Source: Mesorhizobium sp. GbtcB19
GTDB lineage: Bacteria > Pseudomonadota > Alphaproteobacteria > Rhizobiales > Rhizobiaceae
Reading direction: 5' to 3'
Assembly (NCBI RefSeq): GCF_019091085.1
Contig: NZ_JAGXJY010000018.1
Coordinates: 47,203-111,202 of the forward strand
DNA: 64,000 bases
How positions within the stretch are numbered: the stretch's first letter is position 1; each line of letters starts with the position of its first letter. Positions 1 to 8,467 of the stretch are shown here, piece after piece. A program made the position numbers and the translations under genes. The notes beneath the pieces are model-generated. The model was given only the letters and a program-made list of their open reading frames with translations, was not told the DNA's origin and ran no database searches.

Positions 1-2
1 CG

Positions 3-413
3 GCGCTGTCGCTTTATCGCCCCAAGCTCTACGATCAATCCAAGGCAACCGCGTCGGACAGGCTATCAGCTCGGCTGCGTTATATCTTCGCAGCGAGCCG
101 TTTCGTCCATTATGTGAAATGCATTGCCCGCGACAAAGTCGGTTCGTTCAAGGAGAAAAGTGACGTTGAAATCTGGATGCAGGAATGGCTGAACCGGTAT
201 GTCGATGGCGATCCGCAGAATTCCACGCAGGTACAGAAGGCCAGGCGTCCGCTCGCGGGCGCGAAAATCGAGGTTTTCGACGGCGACAGCAACTCCAGCT
301 ATCTCGAAGCGCGAATTCATTTGCGTCCGCATTTTCAACTGGAGGGCGCGGATATCGAAGTGTCAGCGGTGACGCGCCTGCCCGGGCTGCCGCCGTCTGG
401 GCCACCGGCGTAG
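3..413 (+). CDS. tssC: Type VI secretion contractile sheath large subunit, 3' end (partial)
   Basis: This reading frame is open from the left edge of the window and encodes the C-terminal ~136 residues of TssC/VipB, the large subunit of the contractile sheath that drives the type VI secretion needle. The visible part contains the family's conserved end: an arginine-rich helix followed by FVHYVK, a RDKVGSF stretch, a W-x-x-x-W-x-x-x-Y helix, and the strand with LRPHFQLEG. The start lies outside the window. The gene ends normally with TAG, and the next gene is unrelated and convergent, so this is probably the edge of a T6SS cluster lying to the left. Family assignment is firm; whether the rest of the gene is intact cannot be seen. 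Confidence 0.85.
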   Translation, partial: ALSLYRPKLYDQSKATASDRLSARLRYIFAASRFVHYVKCIARDKVGSFKEKSDVEIWMQEWLNRYVDGDPQNSTQVQKARRPLAGAKIEVFDGDSNSSYLEARIHLRPHFQLEGADIEVSAVTRLPGLPPSGPPA

Positions 414-507
414 ACTCGCGCCTTACGGTATCATCGAAACGCGCGGATAGCGGCTCTCAACTGCATCATGCGCCTATGTCCCGCGCGCTGATCACTTGAA
501 GTCCGGC

Positions 508-1494
508 TCAAACAGTCACGACGATCTTGCCGAACTGCTCGCCCGATTCCAGAAAGCGGTGCGCCTCGACGATCTCCTCGAACGGAAACGTCCTGGCGAT
601 GATCGGCTTCAGCGCGCCCGAGGCGAGGCCGTCGAGGATGAAGGCCTTGGCGGCTTCAAGCCGGGCCGGGTCACCGGTGATTTCGTGGACGAGATAGCCG
701 CGCAGCGTCAGCGTCTTGGCCAGCACATCGAACAGCGGGAATGGCGTCGGCTCCGGGCTGAGGCCGCCATATTCGATGAGGACGCCGCCACGCGCCATTG
801 CCGCCGTCAGCGGTGTGAAGATCGGTCCGCCGATGGCGTCGAGGACAACGCGCACGCCCTGCGGCGCGATCGCCTTCAGCCGCGCTTCGAGGTTCTCCTC
901 CTCGGTGGCCACGACATAGGCGGCGCCGGCATCGAGCAGCGCCTTCGTCTTGGCCGATGTCCGGGTGACGGCAATCGGCACGGCGCCAATCCTGTTGGCG
1001 ATCTGGATGGCGGCGAGCCCGACACTGCTCGACGCGGCGGTGATGACGACCGGCTCGTCGCGACCGAGACCGGCGATGTCGACCAGCGCGCCATAGGCGG
1101 TGAGATATTGCATCCACGTCGCGGCGGCGGCTTCGAAGCCAACCGAGGGCGGATGCTTGACGACGAGCTCGGCCGGAAAGGTGACGAGCTCGCCATAGGC
1201 CGGCCAGCGCGCCATCAAGCGCGGCGGGATGATGCTGACCGCATCGCCCGGCGCAAAGCCGTCCACGCCGTCGCCGACCGCCTCGACGACGCCGGCCGCT
1301 TCGAGGCCGAGGCCCGACGGCAACGACGGCGTCTCGATGTAAGTGCCCTTGCGCATCGAGGCTTCGGCGCGGTTCAGACCCAGCGCCTTGACGCTGATCC
1401 GCACCTCGCCGGGACCAGGCGGAAGCACCTCGACATCCTCGACGCGCAGCACGTCCGGACCGCCGTGACTGTGAAAGCGAACAACCTTTGCCAT
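508..1494 (-). CDS. Zinc-independent quinone-oxidoreductase-type alcohol dehydrogenase (MDR superfamily)
   Basis: The 328-residue protein has the usual two-domain medium-chain dehydrogenase layout: an N-terminal GroES-like domain (to about residue 120) and a Rossmann domain with an AASSSVGLAA dinucleotide-binding turn at residues 153-162. The position where zinc alcohol dehydrogenases carry GHE reads GLE (about residues 63-65), and no cysteine zinc-binding lobe is present. It therefore belongs to the zinc-free NADPH:quinone reductase/enoyl reductase branch. Its substrate cannot be read from sequence. It is transcribed divergently from a LysR gene about 100 bp away, which is the obvious candidate regulator. 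Start ATG begins MAKVVRF. Confidence 0.85.
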   Translation of the reverse strand: MAKVVRFHSHGGPDVLRVEDVEVLPPGPGEVRISVKALGLNRAEASMRKGTYIETPSLPSGLGLEAAGVVEAVGDGVDGFAPGDAVSIIPPRLMARWPAYGELVTFPAELVVKHPPSVGFEAAAATWMQYLTAYGALVDIAGLGRDEPVVITAASSSVGLAAIQIANRIGAVPIAVTRTSAKTKALLDAGAAYVVATEEENLEARLKAIAPQGVRVVLDAIGGPIFTPLTAAMARGGVLIEYGGLSPEPTPFPLFDVLAKTLTLRGYLVHEITGDPARLEAAKAFILDGLASGALKPIIARTFPFEEIVEAHRFLESGEQFGKIVVTV

Positions 1495-1596
1495 TCATGC
1501 AACTCCAAATCCCGTTGATGGAATTGACTATGAAGAGGCATTGGGAAGGGATAAATCGCTCGAATGACAGAACAGTAGAAACTATGGGTTTTGAAT

Positions 1597-2499
1597 ATGG
1601 ATCGCCTCGAAAGCATGGCAGTGTTCGTCAAAGCGGTCGATCTCGGCTCGTTCGCAGCCGCCGCGGCAGCACTCGACCTGTCGGGGCCGATGGTCGGCAA
1701 GCATGTCCGCTTCCTCGAGGAGCGGCTGGGCATGCGCCTCCTCAACCGCACCACGCGCCGGCAAAGCCTGACCGATTTCGGGCGCGCCTATTACGAGCGC
1801 TGCAGGATCGTGCTGGCCGAAGCGGAAGCAGCCGACGCGCTGGCCGCCGACCAGCTGTCAGAGCCGCGCGGCAGGTTACGCGTGACGATGCCGGCGCATT
1901 TCGGCCGCCATTGCGTCACGCCTATCCTGCTCGAGCTGGCGCGACGCCACCCAACGCTGGAGCTGGACCTGTCGCTCAGCGACCGTTTCGCCGATCTCGT
2001 CGAGGACGGTTTTGACCTTGCGATCCGCACGGGAACGCTCGACGACAGGGCCGGCATCATCGCGCGCCGCGTCGCACGCCAGCGCATGGTCGTCTGCGCA
2101 TCACCGTCCTACCTCGACAGGTTCGGCCAGCCGGCCGGCCTGGAAGATATCGCCGGCCACCAGACGATCGTCTATCGCCGGCTCGGCCATGTGCTGCAGC
2201 CATGGCTATTCCCGCGCGATGATAGCTCCGTCACCGAAATCGTCCCGACAGGCAGGCTGCGGCTCGACGATCTCGATGCCATCGCCGATGCGGCGAGCGA
2301 AGGCATGGGGCTGGCCTGGCTGCCCTACTGGCTGGTGCGCGAGCGTATCGAGGCAGGCCGTCTGGTGCGGGTGCTGGCTGAGCAGCCCGATTATCTCTAC
2401 GATTGCCACGCGCTCTGGCTGCAGACACCGCATCTGCCGCTGAAAGTACGGCTGGCCGTCGACGCGCTGGCGGCGGGATTGCCGAAGCTGATGAGCTAG
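1597..2499 (+). CDS. LysR-family transcriptional regulator
   Basis: The protein is 300 residues, standard LysR length. The N-terminal winged helix-turn-helix covers residues 1-60 (MDRLESMAVFVKAVDLGSF, then the LEERLG / LNRTTR recognition and wing segment), followed by a periplasmic-binding-fold effector domain. The NRTTRR wing and the short RLRVTMP linker place it in the CrgA/DmlR-like group. It is divergent from the oxidoreductase at 508-1494 and probably controls it and itself. An in-frame TTG two codons upstream is a possible alternative start; neither has a strong ribosome binding site. Confidence 0.88.
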   Translation: MDRLESMAVFVKAVDLGSFAAAAAALDLSGPMVGKHVRFLEERLGMRLLNRTTRRQSLTDFGRAYYERCRIVLAEAEAADALAADQLSEPRGRLRVTMPAHFGRHCVTPILLELARRHPTLELDLSLSDRFADLVEDGFDLAIRTGTLDDRAGIIARRVARQRMVVCASPSYLDRFGQPAGLEDIAGHQTIVYRRLGHVLQPWLFPRDDSSVTEIVPTGRLRLDDLDAIADAASEGMGLAWLPYWLVRERIEAGRLVRVLAEQPDYLYDCHALWLQTPHLPLKVRLAVDALAAGLPKLMS

Positions 2500-2509
2500 T
2501 TGCTTCCGC

Positions 2510-3481
2510 TCAGGCGAGCTTTCGGCGGCGCCCAAACCCCAGCCGCATCATCCCCTTGGGCAGGAACAGCATCGCCAGGATGATCGTCAACCCCGAGATC
2601 ACCGGGTGGTAGTCCGGCACGACGATGCGGGCGAGATCGAAGACGGCGTACATCACCAACGCGCCGAGGATCGGCCCCAGGATCGTGCCGGTGCCGCCGA
2701 CCACGGTCATCATCAGCGGCAAGAGCATCCAGTCGAGGTCGAACACCGAGTCCGGCCCGACATGGAAGATGTAGAAGGTGTAGAGGCTGCCGGCGACGCC
2801 GGCGATGAAGGCGCTGCCGGCAAACGCCGCGACCTTGACCTTGAGCGTGTCGATGCCGTTGGCGGAAGCCGCCATCTCGTCGTCGCGCACGGCGATCAGC
2901 GCCAGGCCGTAGCGCGAGCGCATCAGCGCGCGGATGGCCAAGGCGGTGGCGACCATCAGGCCGAGCCCGACCCAGTAATGCGGCCGCAGCGTGTCGAAGC
3001 TGCTTGCCGGCGCGACGATGCCGAAGGCGCCGCCGGTGAAGTCGCCGCCATTGACGAAGAGTACCTTGACGATCTCGCCGAAGCCGAGCGTACCGAGCGC
3101 GAAATAATCGCCATGCAGTTTCGACAGCAGCGGCAGGCCGATGAGGACCGCGGCAATCGCCGCGACAATGCCACCGAGCAGCATCGTCACCGGATCGAAA
3201 TAGTAGATGTTTGGATGGCTGTCATAGAGCGAGCCCCAGAGATAATTGCCGCTCCAAAGAATCGCGGTGGTGTAGGCGCCGAGACCGAAGAAGGCGTGGC
3301 TGCCGAGGCTGATCTGACCGCCATAGCCGGCGACCAGGTTCCAGCTCTGCGCCATGATGGCGTAAAGAAAGACGAAGAACAGGAAGGAGAAGTAATAGGC
3401 GTCGACGGCGCCGGGCAGGAACGGCAGCAGCGCGAGCGCCGCAACGACGACGATTGCGATCCATTGCAAGGCTCGGCTCAT
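2510..3481 (-). CDS. livM: Branched-chain amino acid-type ABC transporter permease LivM
   Basis: This is a 323-residue hydrophobic permease with about nine predicted membrane segments and the LivM-type conserved central region (GDYFALGTLGFGEI and the VRDDEMAASANGI coupling loop). It is the last gene of the minus-strand transporter operon. The chosen ATG lies five bases beyond the livH stop; a TTG three codons earlier would overlap that stop. It would pair with LivH to form the inner-membrane channel of a HAAT-family importer. Because the operon begins with an SDR, a MoaF-family protein and an NTF2-like protein, the substrate may be an aromatic or other catabolic compound rather than leucine. 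Confidence 0.88.
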   Translation of the reverse strand: MSRALQWIAIVVVAALALLPFLPGAVDAYYFSFLFFVFLYAIMAQSWNLVAGYGGQISLGSHAFFGLGAYTTAILWSGNYLWGSLYDSHPNIYYFDPVTMLLGGIVAAIAAVLIGLPLLSKLHGDYFALGTLGFGEIVKVLFVNGGDFTGGAFGIVAPASSFDTLRPHYWVGLGLMVATALAIRALMRSRYGLALIAVRDDEMAASANGIDTLKVKVAAFAGSAFIAGVAGSLYTFYIFHVGPDSVFDLDWMLLPLMMTVVGGTGTILGPILGALVMYAVFDLARIVVPDYHPVISGLTIILAMLFLPKGMMRLGFGRRRKLA

Positions 3482-3486
3482 TGCTC

Positions 3487-4380
3487 TCAAGCCTTCTTGT
3501 AGGGCCGGCTGAACAGGCCTTCCGGCTTGAACATCAGCACCAGGAGGAACACGCCGTAGGCGATGGCGTTCGTCCAGCCGCCCGAGATGAAGAACTGGAC
3601 ATAGGCCTCGATCAGGCCGAGCAGGATACCGCCGGCCAAAGCGCCGGTGACGTTGCCGATGCCGCCAAGCGCCAGCGCCACCAGCGCCTTGAGGCTGAAG
3701 ATGAAGCCGGCGAAGGGGTTGAACGGAAAGGTCGTCGCCACCGCGACACCGGCCGCGCCCGCCAGCGAAATGCCGATGGCAAAGGCAATCGCATTGACGC
3801 GGTGCGGGCTGATGCCCATCAAGGTCGCGGCGTCCATGTCTTCCGAGGCGGCGCGCACCGCCTTGCCGACAATCGTCTTGCGCAGGAAGAGCATCACGAG
3901 GCCGGTGCCGGCAAGCGCGATCAAAAAACCCATCGAGCGGGTGAAGGAGGTGCGCACGCCGAGCAACTCGATGCCGCTTGCCGTGTAGGACGTCACCACG
4001 CCGGCGGTGTTGCCGCCCCAGATCACCGTCATCAGGTTCTGGACCAGGAACATCAGGCCGACGGCGATGAGCAGCGAGACGTTGCGGTCTTCCTCGGCCG
4101 CCGCCTTGCGGAACAGGCCCTGATAGATCAGCCAGCCGACGACGAGCCCGACCGGCACGACGATCAACAGCGACAGGAACGGATCGATGCCGAGGCCGTA
4201 GAACAGGGCGCGGACGAAGTAGGCGGCCAGGATGATCATAGCGCCCTGGGCCAGGAAGATCAGCCGCATGGTGCCGAAGATCAGACTCAAGCCCACCGCG
4301 GCGACGCCATACATGGCGCCACCGAGCGCGCCGTTGAGCGAGAGCTGCAGCAGGATCTCGGGTGGCGGGAGATTGACCAT
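3487..4380 (-). CDS. livH: Branched-chain amino acid-type ABC transporter permease LivH
   Basis: The 297-residue membrane protein has the LivH signature features: an N-terminal NGALGGAMYGVAAVGLSLIFG segment and the helix-loop containing VRAASEDMDAATLMGI, the EAA-like loop that contacts the ATPases. Its start is three bases past the livF stop and it ends just before livM, so it is translationally linked to both. It forms the channel heterodimer with LivM. Length and topology are normal for the family. Confidence 0.9.
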   Translation of the reverse strand: MVNLPPPEILLQLSLNGALGGAMYGVAAVGLSLIFGTMRLIFLAQGAMIILAAYFVRALFYGLGIDPFLSLLIVVPVGLVVGWLIYQGLFRKAAAEEDRNVSLLIAVGLMFLVQNLMTVIWGGNTAGVVTSYTASGIELLGVRTSFTRSMGFLIALAGTGLVMLFLRKTIVGKAVRAASEDMDAATLMGISPHRVNAIAFAIGISLAGAAGVAVATTFPFNPFAGFIFSLKALVALALGGIGNVTGALAGGILLGLIEAYVQFFISGGWTNAIAYGVFLLVLMFKPEGLFSRPYKKA

Positions 4381-4383
4381 CTT

Positions 4384-5106
4384 CTACTCCAACACGCCCA
4401 TATAGGCCTTCTGGATTTCGGGATCGGCGATGAGTTCCGCGCCGGTGCCCTGCATGGCGAGCGAACCCGTCTGCAGCACGAAGGCATAGTCGGCCACTTT
4501 AAGCGCCTGATGGATGTTCTGCTCGACGAGCAGGATGGTGACGCCCTGTCCGTGCAAGGTCTGGATGAGCGCAAACATCTGCTGCACGACGAGCGGGCTC
4601 AGCCCCAGCGACGGCTCGTCGAGGATGAGCAGCGACGGCTCCGACATGGTGGCCCGCGCGATCGCCAGCATCTGCTGCTCGCCGCCGGAGAGCGAACCGG
4701 CCTTCTGGTGCGCACGTTCCTTCAGGCGCGGGAAGAGCGTGTAGGCTTTCTCCAAGAGCTCCTTCGTGCGCGGCCGCGCCTTGGGCTGGAAAGCGCCGAG
4801 CTCCAGATTCTCCAGCACCGTCATCTGGCGGAACAGGCCGCGCCCTTCCGGCACATGGGCGATGCCCAGGCGGGCAATCTCCTGCGGCGCTTTGCCGACC
4901 AGCGACTGGCCCGACAAGCGGATGTCGCCAGCCTTCGGCTTGAGCAGGCCGGAGACGGTGCGGAGCAGCGTCGTCTTGCCGGCGCCGTTGGCGCCGACCA
5001 GCGCGACGATCGTGCCGGGATCGACATGGAGCGACACGCCCCACAGCGCGCCGACATCGCCATAGGCGACTTCGAGATCGCTTATTTCAAGCAGCCGGTT
5101 CGCCAA
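4384..5106 (-). CDS. livF: Branched-chain amino acid-type ABC transporter ATP-binding protein LivF
   Basis: The start chosen is a TTG that gives a 240-residue protein beginning MANRLLEISDLEVAYG, the normal LivF N terminus. A longer frame to 5175 would add an implausible arginine/serine-rich tail from within livG. Walker A is GANGAGKT (38-45), the ABC signature LSGGEQQM lies at 139-146 and Walker B LLILDE at 159-164; all are intact. The gene overlaps the end of livG by 20 bases, indicating translational coupling. It energises import together with LivG. Confidence 0.88.
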   Translation of the reverse strand: MANRLLEISDLEVAYGDVGALWGVSLHVDPGTIVALVGANGAGKTTLLRTVSGLLKPKAGDIRLSGQSLVGKAPQEIARLGIAHVPEGRGLFRQMTVLENLELGAFQPKARPRTKELLEKAYTLFPRLKERAHQKAGSLSGGEQQMLAIARATMSEPSLLILDEPSLGLSPLVVQQMFALIQTLHGQGVTILLVEQNIHQALKVADYAFVLQTGSLAMQGTGAELIADPEIQKAYMGVLE

Positions 5107-5824
5107 GATAGGCCTCGATGACTTTGCGGTTTTGCGTGACGTCGCGCGGCGTGCCGTCGGCGATCTTCTCGCCATGGTCGAGCACGATCACGCGGCTGCA
5201 CACTTTCATGATGGCGTCGACCTTGTGCTCGACCCACAGCATCGAGATGCCTTTCTCGCCGCGAACCCGGCGGATGACATCGACCATGCGCTGGATCTCG
5301 GTCGGGTTGAGGCCGGCCATCGGCTCGTCGAGCAAGAGCAGCGAAGGGTCGGAGGCGACGGCGCGCGCAATCTCAAGCATGCGGCGGTCCGACAGCGTCA
5401 TATGCGCGGTGCGCATGTCGCGCCTGGCGCTGAGGCCAACCAGTTCGAGCGCGGCGTTCGCCGCCTCGGTCGCATGCCTGACGCGGCCCCCTGCCCCATA
5501 GACGGCGCCGACCATGACATTCTCGAAAGCGGTCATGGTGAGGAAGGTGCGCACCAACTGAAAGGTGCGGGCGATGCCGAGCCTCGCTATCCGATGCGGC
5601 GCGATGCCGGTGATGTCCTTGCCGCGAAAGGACACCCTCCCCTCGGTCGGCGCGTAGATGGCGGTGATGACGTTGAAGAGCGTCGACTTGCCGGCGCCGT
5701 TCGGCCCGATCAGGCCGATCAGCTCGTTGCCGCCAACCTCGATGTCGATGTTGTTGAGAACGACAAGCCCGCCGAAGCGCTTCTTGACCGCCTCGAGGCG
5801 CAGCAAGGTTTCGTCCGCCTGCAT
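5087..5824 (-). CDS. livG: Branched-chain amino acid-type ABC transporter ATP-binding protein LivG
   Basis: The chosen ATG (MQADETLLRLEAV) follows a GAAGGAAA ribosome binding site by about 9 nt, giving 245 residues. Walker A GPNGAGKS is at residues 40-47, and Walker B plus the H-loop (VEHKVD) are intact. The ABC signature is degenerate: where most LivG proteins read L-x-x-G-x-Q, this one reads TLSDRRMLEIARA, lacking the glycine. I recall similar degenerate signatures in LivG proteins of aromatic-compound transporters, so this may be subfamily character rather than inactivation. It partners LivF in the same operon. Confidence 0.88.
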   Translation of the reverse strand: MQADETLLRLEAVKKRFGGLVVLNNIDIEVGGNELIGLIGPNGAGKSTLFNVITAIYAPTEGRVSFRGKDITGIAPHRIARLGIARTFQLVRTFLTMTAFENVMVGAVYGAGGRVRHATEAANAALELVGLSARRDMRTAHMTLSDRRMLEIARAVASDPSLLLLDEPMAGLNPTEIQRMVDVIRRVRGEKGISMLWVEHKVDAIMKVCSRVIVLDHGEKIADGTPRDVTQNRKVIEAYLGEPAA

Positions 5825-5970
5825 CGTGTTTTCGTTTCCTTCCAGCGGAAGCACAGAGGATTAGGCACGCAAACTGTCCTGTTGCCAAGCGATGCAAATG
5901 GGCTGGCGGGAAGCGAACGGGCGCCTGGCTTCGCAATCAGGCGCCCGCCGCTTCCGCCGCCTCTGTTCGG

Positions 5971-7179
5971 TCAGCGCTTGTCCCAGGCCGGGGCCGGCTT
6001 GTAGGTCCAGTTGCCGTCCGGGTAGATCAGCTGGTGCTTACCCTGCCACCATTGCGTGGCGACGCTCGGGATCAGCGCGAAGCCGGTCTCATCGAACTTC
6101 AGGTCGCCGACCACCGTGTCCTTGAACTCCTGGCCGAAGATGGCGTCATGGATGGCGGATGCATCGGTGCTACCAGCCTTCTCGATCGCCTGCGCCAGCA
6201 CCTGCGCGTTGGCGTAGAAGGCGCCGACGGTGACGGAGTCCTTCTTGAACTCGGCCTCGTAGCGGTCGCCGAGATCCTTGGCGCCCTTGTAGGGATAGCT
6301 CGCCGACCAGAAACCGTCGGTCAGGATGTAGTCGGAGTCAGGCCCGAGCGCCTCATGGAACTCGCCCGTCCAGGTGCCCTTCCAGCCATGCAGGTAGGGA
6401 ACGGAGAAGCCGAGCTCCTTCATTTGCCGCAGAAGCGTGATTGTGTCGGCCGGCGAGCCGAAGACCAGCATGGCGTCGACATCCGCCGCCTTGAGTTTGG
6501 TGATCAGCGCCGAATAGTCGGTGGCGCCGATCGCCCAGGGGTCGTCGACGGCGAAGCTGTAGCCGTATTTCTTGGCCGCCGCCTCGAAGGCGCCGCCAAA
6601 GCCCTTGCCGTCGGGCGAGTCTTCCGAGACCAGCGCCGGATGCTTCGGCTTCTCACCGGCCGGTAGCTTGTCCCAGATCTGGAACGGCACTTCCGCGCCG
6701 GGCCCCGGATGGAAGAAGAACAGCGCCGAGTATTTCAGCTTCAATGGCTGCCACTCGAAGGGGAAGGCCGTCGTGATCATGTAGAACTTTTTGTATTTCT
6801 CCGCGACGATGGCGCCGGCGATGTTCATCGGGCCGGAATGGGTCGACAGCAGCGCGTCGACCTTCTGCACCTTGATCAGGTTTTCGAGCGCAGAAGCGAC
6901 CTTGCCTTCGGAGCTTTCGTCGTCGGCGACGACCAGCCTGACCGGCAGCTTCTTGCCGGCCGATTTTACCATGATGCCGCCTGATTTGTTGATGTCGGCG
7001 ACGGCCTGCTCATAGGCCCATTTCTGCTCCTTGCCGTCGCCGGCCAGCGGCCCGGTCAAGGAGATAGGCGCGCCGATGACGATCTCGTCGCCGGCGGCAT
7101 TGGCGACAAGCGTGCCGCCGAACCCAAGTGCCGAAGACAGCAACAGGCCGGCCAGCATTCCCTTCAGACTGATTTCCAT
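5971..7179 (-). CDS. ABC transporter substrate-binding protein, branched-chain/aromatic amino acid type (periplasmic)
   Basis: The second of two closely spaced ATGs gives the best spacing (6 nt) to the GGGAGG ribosome binding site; the protein is then 402 residues. A signal peptide (MEISLKGMLAGLLLSSALGF, cleavage near VANA-AG) precedes a type I periplasmic-binding fold (peripla_BP_6) that starts EIVIGAPISLTGPLAGDG. It captures the substrate for LivHMGF. It follows the SDR-MoaF-NTF2 genes by about 70 bp on the same strand. The ribosome binding site contains UGGGAGGA, complementary to a loop of the small RNA at 33186-33300. Confidence 0.88.
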   Translation of the reverse strand: MEISLKGMLAGLLLSSALGFGGTLVANAAGDEIVIGAPISLTGPLAGDGKEQKWAYEQAVADINKSGGIMVKSAGKKLPVRLVVADDESSEGKVASALENLIKVQKVDALLSTHSGPMNIAGAIVAEKYKKFYMITTAFPFEWQPLKLKYSALFFFHPGPGAEVPFQIWDKLPAGEKPKHPALVSEDSPDGKGFGGAFEAAAKKYGYSFAVDDPWAIGATDYSALITKLKAADVDAMLVFGSPADTITLLRQMKELGFSVPYLHGWKGTWTGEFHEALGPDSDYILTDGFWSASYPYKGAKDLGDRYEAEFKKDSVTVGAFYANAQVLAQAIEKAGSTDASAIHDAIFGQEFKDTVVGDLKFDETGFALIPSVATQWWQGKHQLIYPDGNWTYKPAPAWDKR

Positions 7180-7249
7180 TTCCATCCTCCCAGGTTTTCG
7201 TCGGGCCGATCCTCCCAAGGCGAGGCCCGCATTCACTCACGCCGATGCC

Positions 7250-7663
7250 TTAGCCCATCGCGGCCGCGACCAGCCTGGTGTCGGTGAACTGCTCGAAACT
7301 CACGGCCTTGCCGTCGCGCATTTCCCAGACGTGGACGACCCGCGCCGTCATCGGTTTGCCAGTCTTCCTGTAGGTGCCGGAATAGGTGCCGATGCCGATG
7401 ATGGTGGCGCCGCCGTCGACCAATTTTTCCAGCGCGAAGGTGTAGCCGTCCCAGTCTTCGCCGATGCGCTTGAAGACGCCCGATATGACGGCGTCGGGGC
7501 CGACATAAGTGCCGGCATAGGGAAAGCCGGCCATCTCGGTCCAGGCCGTGCTTTCGGTGATCGGCGCCATCATCGCGGGCAGGTCCTTGGCGTCGGAGCC
7601 GGCATAGTGGGCCTTGATGGCGTCGTAGTTCCTGTTGCTCATGATGCTGATCCCAACGCTCAC
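7250..7663 (-). CDS. NTF2-like / SnoaL-like protein
   Basis: A 137-residue protein with the NTF2-like fold pattern: an N-terminal helix with YDAIKAHYAGSDAKDLPAMM, then the TYVGPDAVISGVFKRI and HVWEMRDGKAVSFEQFTDT strands. Members are small hydrolases, isomerases or ligand-binding proteins; its reaction is unknown. The GTG start overlaps the preceding stop (GTGA) and has an AGGAG site upstream; an ATG seven codons downstream (MSNRNYD) is the alternative. Its position between a MoaF-family gene and an ABC binding protein suggests a role in processing the imported compound. Confidence 0.75.
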   Translation of the reverse strand: MSVGISIMSNRNYDAIKAHYAGSDAKDLPAMMAPITESTAWTEMAGFPYAGTYVGPDAVISGVFKRIGEDWDGYTFALEKLVDGGATIIGIGTYSGTYRKTGKPMTARVVHVWEMRDGKAVSFEQFTDTRLVAAAMG

Positions 7664-8454
7664 ACCGGCTCCTGGCCCTGGTCGTAGACGGCCCTGGATT
7701 TCTTCTCGATGAAGGCGCCGGCGGGCTTGTTCTCGACCTTGCCCTGGCTGGTGACGCCGAGGAATTTGCCGGTCGAGCGCATGGTGTCCCAGTTGTAGAA
7801 GAACAGCGACGCGACCGGGATGATGAACTCGCGGAAACCGAAGACATAAAGGTTCTCGGCGAACTTCCAGGTGGTGGCGAGATCGACGTCGCCATGGCCG
7901 CGCTGGACGCCGACGAGGTTCTGCCAGGCATAGCGCTGCGAGCTCAGATAAATGTGCTCGTAAACATGGTTTGGGCTGTAGGTGTAGTGCGCGGTCAGGC
8001 CGATCAGGTCGCGCGTCGGCCCCGGCTCGCGGCCGGTCGGCGGCACGGCGGGATCGCCCAGCACGCCGGCGGAATAGACCTGCGCCACGCGCGGCTCGCC
8101 GGGCGCTTCACCCGGCTCGCGCACCCGCTCGCGCACCGACAGCACGCGCCGCGTCTTGATATCGATGATGAAGGCTTCGTCCTCCGCCGGCCTGGCGGCG
8201 AAAGTCATGTTGATGAAGAAGACTTGCGGCGCGACTTCCAGCGCCTCGTACCAGTCGGCGCCGGCCTCTGCGCCTTCGCTCCAGGCCACTGTGTCGGTGG
8301 CGGTAAAGGCGAGATCGATGGTGCGGCCGGTTTTCAGGGTGATCTTGAACGTCTGGCCGCGCAATGCGCCGGTCGTCGGCAGCCGGTTGGTGGCAATGCC
8401 GGCGGCGAAGTCGTCAAAATGCTTCCAGTCGGCGGGTCTGTTCTGGTCGTTCAT
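7660..8454 (-). CDS. moaF: MoaF-family protein (often annotated molybdenum cofactor biosynthesis F)
   Basis: The 264-residue protein carries both halves of the MoaF family: an N-terminal beta-rich domain (around ALRGQTFKITLKTG) and a C-terminal domain with the typical HYTYSPNHVYEHIYLSS segment. The start ATG (MNDQNRP) sits 6 nt from GGAG. From memory, the name comes from the tyramine-inducible moaEF operon of Klebsiella, so the molybdenum label carried by databases is probably a misreading. Here it follows an SDR by 13 bp and precedes an NTF2-like gene, consistent with a catabolic function. No catalytic residues can be assigned with confidence. Confidence 0.75.
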   Translation of the reverse strand: MNDQNRPADWKHFDDFAAGIATNRLPTTGALRGQTFKITLKTGRTIDLAFTATDTVAWSEGAEAGADWYEALEVAPQVFFINMTFAARPAEDEAFIIDIKTRRVLSVRERVREPGEAPGEPRVAQVYSAGVLGDPAVPPTGREPGPTRDLIGLTAHYTYSPNHVYEHIYLSSQRYAWQNLVGVQRGHGDVDLATTWKFAENLYVFGFREFIIPVASLFFYNWDTMRSTGKFLGVTSQGKVENKPAGAFIEKKSRAVYDQGQEPV

Positions 8455-8467
8455 CGCCATCTCCAAA

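Noticed and set aside
3454..5121. Long plus-strand open frame (555 codons) across the first liv operon
   Set aside because: It is antisense to livH and livF, rich in His/Gln/Arg/Glu, and matches no family; typical of GC-rich shadow frames. The same reasoning removes the long frames opposite 11163-12665, 16135-17625, 38289-39653 and 58695-60458.
5107..5175. Longer ATG-started LivF
   Set aside because: The extension lies inside livG and has an arginine/serine-rich composition unlike any LivF; the TTG at 5106 gives the family N terminus.
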